Origin: Mycobacterium sp. shizuoka-1
Lineage (GTDB): Bacteria > Actinomycetota > Actinomycetes > Mycobacteriales > Mycobacteriaceae
Assembly (NCBI RefSeq): GCF_002723835.1
Contig: NZ_BEWG01000076.1
Location: 1-34,810, forward strand
DNA: 34,810 nt
Direction of reading: 5' to 3'
Part shown: in pieces, positions 31,351 through 34,810 of the stretch
How positions within the stretch are numbered: the first letter of the stretch is position 1
How the letters are laid out: each line of letters starts with the position of its first letter
The notes under the pieces: model-generated
What the model saw: the letters and a program-made list of their open reading frames with translations, nothing else
Told to the model about the DNA's origin: nothing
Databases searched by the model: none
Position numbers and translations under genes: made by a program

Positions 31351-32621
31351 GCCCGATGCAACAATCTCCAACCGCTTCCGCCCCCTCAGCGCACACCAAC
31401 GCACTCTCCCCCGAAGGCTTCGCCCAGAACTTCAACTCCGGTGCGCAGACTGGCAATCCGATGTCGGCAGGCACCGAAGCGCTTTCCAGCAGCGCGGCGC
31501 ACGCGATGCAGCCGCAGGCACCGATCCACCCGGAGACCATGGCAGCACCGCCGATGGCGTCGACCACGCCAACAGCAGGAGCGCCGCTCTTCGAAACCGC
31601 CCATCCCGCAGCCAGTTTCGAGGCCGCGCAGACGCCCGTCACTCCCCCGGCAGATGCCACCCAGACCTATGTCGCGGCACCGGCCGCCCAGCCAGCACCC
31701 GTCATGCCGTCGACCGCAGCCCCCGCGGCCCCGGCCGGCCCGCTCCCCGCCTACGGCGCTGATCTCCGCCCGCCTGCCGCCACGGCACCGGCCAGCCCGG
31801 CGCCGATGCCCCCGTCGGCCGCCCCGGCCTCAGCCCCCGTCCAACCGAACGCCGGTCCGCTCAATCAGCCCGCGGTCGTCCGCCAGCCGGCTGCTGCGGC
31901 CGCCGCCCCGACACCAAGCGGGATCACCGAAACTGCCGTCGCCGCAACCGCTACCGGCGCGGTGGCCGGTGCCGGTGCCGCGCAAACCCAAGCCCAGCAG
32001 CGCCTCCAGCGCCTCATCGACGCGGTCGCACGCCAAGAACCCCGACTCGGTTGGGTGATCGGCGACCGCGACGACGGCACGACCATGCTGACCACCGACC
32101 TCGCCAGTGGGTGGATTCCCCCACATATCGAGATCCCGACCGGCATCAAGCTGCTCGCTCCCGGCCGCCGCAGCCGCACACTCGACGCCTTGCTCGGCGA
32201 CACGGTCCTGACCGCCGCCTACACCCCGGGGCAATACCTTCCGCCCGCCGAGGACGAACCGATATCCACGTCCATCCGCGCCCGCGACACCGACGACGTC
32301 GAGGAACTCGGCTGGGAACTGTCCCAAGCCACCAAGTGGCGCGATGGCCTGCCGCGCCTGGCCCACACCCTGGCCAAGGCCGCATCGACCGGAACCGGCT
32401 ACCTGGACTCCGAAGTCGAGCTGCTTCGCGAACACCTCGCGAACGTCGCCATTGCAGTTCTCGGTGACTACCCCGACCGCATCGACGCCGCTAAGGTCGG
32501 CCACTGGCAGCTGTTGGCGACGATCGACGCCCTCATCAAGGGCGAAAAGACCGCCGCCAATTACCACTTCGCGTGGTTTCAGGCTTTGAGTCTGGCACTG
32601 AAGGGAGAGGTGCACCGATGA
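30357..32621 (+). CDS. EspK-like large Ala/Pro-rich protein (type VII secretion-associated)
   Basis: This 754-residue protein has three parts. Residues 1-210 are helical with paired Trp (W9, W18) and long charged helices, reminiscent of the N-terminal domains of EspK or CpnT. Residues 215-540 are a Gly/Ser- then Pro/Ala-rich linker. Residues about 545-754 form a compact domain starting RLQRLIDAVARQEPRLGWVI, with TTDLASGWIPPHIEIPTG and then two mostly helical segments. I associate this domain with the DUF5632/DUF5631 region of M. tuberculosis EspK (Rv3879c). It is probably an ESX-linked secreted or chaperone-like protein. The first 330 codons are about 52-60 % GC against about 70 % for the last third, so it looks chimeric. 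GTG 30357 overlaps the upstream stop. Family call moderate, function unproven. Confidence 0.65.
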   Translation: MSDLPPGKWSSLLVGHQWPSAASLALLNASATNRGKTAEALEAYSELLHSVRIGQLADQEGVTAEDTRDAFERGERNARELSDKNAVKGGAYQSAHRWTEDLRNALTDVAARGNSRIEEIEASSDPAAMKLAKAVDVVVQAQSEANGKAAEHGSNLYNAIQSVLDKEGLGMPAREFARTNGASLERAWGSPSRDSISNQVRSLLSDSTAAATQGSTADAIAGGSNDSTSSFSRGGSSPQASGSSGTTQSVSASGATTGQGVDGPVVAQTVGVGPVSGGSNVSGALTTPDIAAKSTTPIGLPSSTPNVSLPPTSPGLSSPSPSGNLTSSAPIGPMQQSPTASAPSAHTNALSPEGFAQNFNSGAQTGNPMSAGTEALSSSAAHAMQPQAPIHPETMAAPPMASTTPTAGAPLFETAHPAASFEAAQTPVTPPADATQTYVAAPAAQPAPVMPSTAAPAAPAGPLPAYGADLRPPAATAPASPAPMPPSAAPASAPVQPNAGPLNQPAVVRQPAAAAAAPTPSGITETAVAATATGAVAGAGAAQTQAQQRLQRLIDAVARQEPRLGWVIGDRDDGTTMLTTDLASGWIPPHIEIPTGIKLLAPGRRSRTLDALLGDTVLTAAYTPGQYLPPAEDEPISTSIRARDTDDVEELGWELSQATKWRDGLPRLAHTLAKAASTGTGYLDSEVELLREHLANVAIAVLGDYPDRIDAAKVGHWQLLATIDALIKGEKTAANYHFAWFQALSLALKGEVHR

Positions 32622-33574
32622 CTGGTGGACAGCTCAGCGCGAGCGCGGGCCAATATCTCGCCGCCAACGGGATGAACGTCGCTCCCCCGCCCATCGCCTC
32701 CGATCCGCTCGTCGCCGGGGCGACTCCCATCGAGCAGTTGCTACGGGTGCTCGGGTTGGCCGCCAATCTTGGTGACCCCAAGGACAACAGCGAAAGCATC
32801 GAGGAACATGCCAAGCGAGATTCCAAGACTGCCGAGGCCGCAGCGAAGTTCCCCGCCCAGGACGAGCAGGCGAGCGCCGAGATGAAAGGCGTCGCCGGCC
32901 AGGGCGCCGACCAGATGGCCCAACAGCTCCCGCAGATGGCCTCTGGAATCGCAGGCGCACTGGCCGGAGCGATGGGCGGCGCGTTGCAGCCGCTGGCCCA
33001 GATCCCCCAGCAGCTCGCCCAGGGAGCGCAGCAGGCCATGCAGGCAGGCATGGGCATGATGCAGCAGGCCGGTGGCTCGGCCGCAGAGCTCGACAAAGCC
33101 AGCCTCACTGATCCGTTGTTGGGCGAATTCGGCGAGACACCAGGTGAATTCGGCGCCGGTGGGGGTGGAGCCGGCGGCGGTGGTGGCGGCCTCGGCGGCA
33201 CCACACCGACCGCGATGCTGGGCCCGCCGCCGATACCGTCCGCAGGCACGTCGCCATCGGCGGCCAACACCGCGATGCCACCGCCACGAATGGTGACACC
33301 CACGTCCGCACCCACCGGCGGGATGGGCGGCATGCCGATGATCCCGCCCGGCGCCATGCACGGCGCCGCGGGATCGGAGAAAGAGGCCAAGGCCGATACC
33401 AAACGGGTGTCCGTCCCGACGGTGAAAAACGGCGCGCCCGTTCAAGGTCGCATCACCACACCGCCGCCCACGCCCCAGGTCGCCAAGAAGGTCGACGGTA
33501 AGCCGGTGGCGACCCGACGCATCATCGTGCCCAACAGCAAATCGGACGAACTGCCCGGCGACTCAAAGTCCTGA
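32618..33574 (+). CDS. EspJ-like Ala/Gln/Pro-rich protein (type VII secretion-associated)
   Basis: This 318-residue protein resembles EspJ-type ESX-associated proteins in layout. A helical N-terminal part (SASAGQYLAANG, IEQLLRVLGLAANL, SIEEHAKRDSKTAEAAAKF) leads to a Gln/Met/Ala helix region (LPQMASGIAGALAGAMGG and QQLAQGAQQAMQAGMGMMQQ). A Gly-rich stretch (residues about 179-192) and a Pro-rich linker follow, with a basic C-terminal segment (KKVDGKPVATRRIIVP). No enzyme motif is present. AAGGGAGAGG (32601-32610) serves ATG 32618, which overlaps the EspK-like stop by four bases. It is probably the secreted or structural partner of the EspK-like protein, as EspJ and EspK are neighbours in ESX-1. 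The family assignment is by architecture, not search. Confidence 0.6.
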   Translation: MTGGQLSASAGQYLAANGMNVAPPPIASDPLVAGATPIEQLLRVLGLAANLGDPKDNSESIEEHAKRDSKTAEAAAKFPAQDEQASAEMKGVAGQGADQMAQQLPQMASGIAGALAGAMGGALQPLAQIPQQLAQGAQQAMQAGMGMMQQAGGSAAELDKASLTDPLLGEFGETPGEFGAGGGGAGGGGGGLGGTTPTAMLGPPPIPSAGTSPSAANTAMPPPRMVTPTSAPTGGMGGMPMIPPGAMHGAAGSEKEAKADTKRVSVPTVKNGAPVQGRITTPPPTPQVAKKVDGKPVATRRIIVPNSKSDELPGDSKS

Positions 33575-33652
33575 TTCCGCAAGCACCCTCGTTACTTCTC
33601 CCGAAGTCCTCGCTCACCGAAACTTGTCGTACCCCGGTGTGATGATGGGGTT

Positions 33653-34810
33653 ATGTCCTCGGTGGTGGCTTCTTGTGAGCGGGTGAGTCCCAAAGAGCGC
33701 CTTGACGTGTTGTTCGATGAGTTGGCGGAGTTGGCGGGTCAGCGTAATGCGATCGATGGTCGGATCGTGGAGATCGTGGCTGAGATCGATCGGGATGGGA
33801 TCTGGGGTCATACCGGGTGTCGGTCGGTGGCGGCGTTGACGGCGTGGCGGTTGGGGCTCTCGGAGAGCAATGCGCGGGCGGTGGCCGCGATCGCGCACCG
33901 GATCGAGGAGTTTCCCCGCTGCACCCAGGCGTTGCGGGAGGGTCAGTTGTCGGTGGATCAGGTTGCGGTGATCGCCGCGCGGGCCGCTGACGGTTCCGAT
34001 GCCCATTACGCGCAGTTGGCGTCGGTGGCCACGGTCAGCCAGCTGCGGACCGCGGTCAGCCTGGAACCACGTCCCGAACCTCCGCCCTACCTGCGACCCG
34101 AGCGTGCCGTCAGCAAGATCGTCGGTCAGACCTCGACGAAGTGGCGGATCACTTTGCCCCATGACGAGGCCGCGACCTTCGAAGCGGCGCTGGGTTCGCA
34201 TCGTGATGCGTTGATCGCCGACTGGAAACGCGACCACGACACCACCACCCCCTCGACGAGCGCGCCGCCGCTGCCGAACAGTGCCGATGCGTTCATGAGC
34301 CTGATCGAAGCCGGCTGGGATGCTGATGTGGCGCGCCGCCCGCACGGGCAGCACACCACCGTGGTCGTGCACGTCGACGTCGAACACCAGGTCGGCGCGC
34401 TGCATCTGGGGCCGGCGCTGTCCGAGGCCGAGCGCCAGTATCTGAGCTGTGATGCCACCTGCGAGGTGTGGTTCGAACGCGCCGGCCAACCCATCGGGGC
34501 CGGGCGGGCCACCCGCACCGTCAACCGGCGGCTACGGCGCGCCCTGGAGCACCGCGACCGCACCTGCGTGGTCCCGGGCTGCGGCGCGACCCGCGGCCTG
34601 CACGCCCACCACATCCAGCACTGGGAAGACGGCGGCCCCACCGATCTGACCAACCTGGTCCTGGTCTGCCCCTACCACCACCGCCAACACCACCGCGGCG
34701 CCCTCACCATCACCGGCACCGCCACCCACCTCACCATCACCGACCAAAACGGCCAACCCCTCACCGCTGGCTCGCTGGCCCGAGCACCCCAACACCAGCC
34801 ACCCCAGGTC
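33653..34810 (+). CDS. 13E12 repeat-family protein, DUF222 plus HNH endonuclease domain (3' end outside window)
   Basis: The frame is open from ATG 33653 to the window edge (386 codons). The N-terminal DUF222 part reads LDVLFDELAELAGQRNAIDG, then GIWGHTGCRSVAALTAWRLG and REGQLSVDQVAVIAARA. The C-terminal HNH part reads LEHRDRTCVVPGCG, LHAHHIQHWEDGGPTDLTNL and VCPYHHRQHH, giving Cys zinc ligands and the HH...N...H nuclease residues. This is the mycobacterial REP13E12 family, repeated in many genomes. In M. tuberculosis such copies serve as integration targets for phiRv1-type prophage. The nuclease motif looks intact. The upstream TTGTCGTACCCCGGTGTGATGA (split: TTGTCGTACC, CCGGTGTGATGA) is typical of these loci. 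Confidence 0.85.
   Translation, partial: MSSVVASCERVSPKERLDVLFDELAELAGQRNAIDGRIVEIVAEIDRDGIWGHTGCRSVAALTAWRLGLSESNARAVAAIAHRIEEFPRCTQALREGQLSVDQVAVIAARAADGSDAHYAQLASVATVSQLRTAVSLEPRPEPPPYLRPERAVSKIVGQTSTKWRITLPHDEAATFEAALGSHRDALIADWKRDHDTTTPSTSAPPLPNSADAFMSLIEAGWDADVARRPHGQHTTVVVHVDVEHQVGALHLGPALSEAERQYLSCDATCEVWFERAGQPIGAGRATRTVNRRLRRALEHRDRTCVVPGCGATRGLHAHHIQHWEDGGPTDLTNLVLVCPYHHRQHHRGALTITGTATHLTITDQNGQPLTAGSLARAPQHQPPQV

Overview
The window looks like chromosomal DNA from a mycobacterium, probably a rapidly growing Mycolicibacterium-type species. Base composition is about 65-70 % GC with GTG starts and many overlapping stop/start junctions. Several proteins resemble mycobacterial families I recognise: an Rv0309-like L,D-transpeptidase beside an Rv0310c-like NTF2 protein, an Rv0315-like GH16 glucanase, EspK/EspJ-like type VII secretion proteins and a 13E12 (DUF222-HNH) protein. 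These family names come from memory of the sequences, not from a search.

Layout. 1-606: the right end of an IS481-type element inserted at a CTAG target, cutting off the 5' part of a DUF4344 metallopeptidase gene; an SDR gene follows (616-1434). 1555-7102: a tightly coupled five-gene operon made of an HPr-kinase-like protein, two glycosyltransferases, an ABC exporter and an NTP_transf_5-type protein. This resembles the tailoring and export half of a lasso-peptide-like system, but no precursor or maturation enzyme is visible. 7196-9143: a ferritin-like di-iron protein and a convergent GH16 enzyme. 9587-11056: a secreted protein with an internally duplicated domain. 11331-16888: a complete peptide ABC importer (binding protein, two permeases, two ATPases).

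16901-23042: a small secreted VPYG-repeat protein, then a pyruvate/alcohol block: a small membrane protein with poxB-like pyruvate:quinone oxidoreductase behind a possible SigF promoter, a full-length AdhE, and a divergent zinc alcohol dehydrogenase. A DosR-like site lies between the last two. Together these suggest an overflow or low-oxygen carbon module. 23043-26423: a small acidic protein, and a two-gene catabolic-looking operon (DapB-like reductase plus an unrecognised 412-residue protein) divergent from a TetR regulator. 26658-28283: a 48-residue basic protein and a membrane-protein/WrbA operon.

28372-33574: NTF2-like protein, L,D-transpeptidase, then a three-gene overlapping operon. It encodes a membrane-anchored protein with a helical ectodomain, an EspK-like 754-residue protein and an EspJ-like 318-residue protein. 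A block of clearly lower GC covers the ectodomain of the first and the N-terminal half of the second, as if the two were exchanged together. The window ends inside a 13E12-family gene (33653 to the edge). I saw no tRNA, rRNA or CRISPR array.
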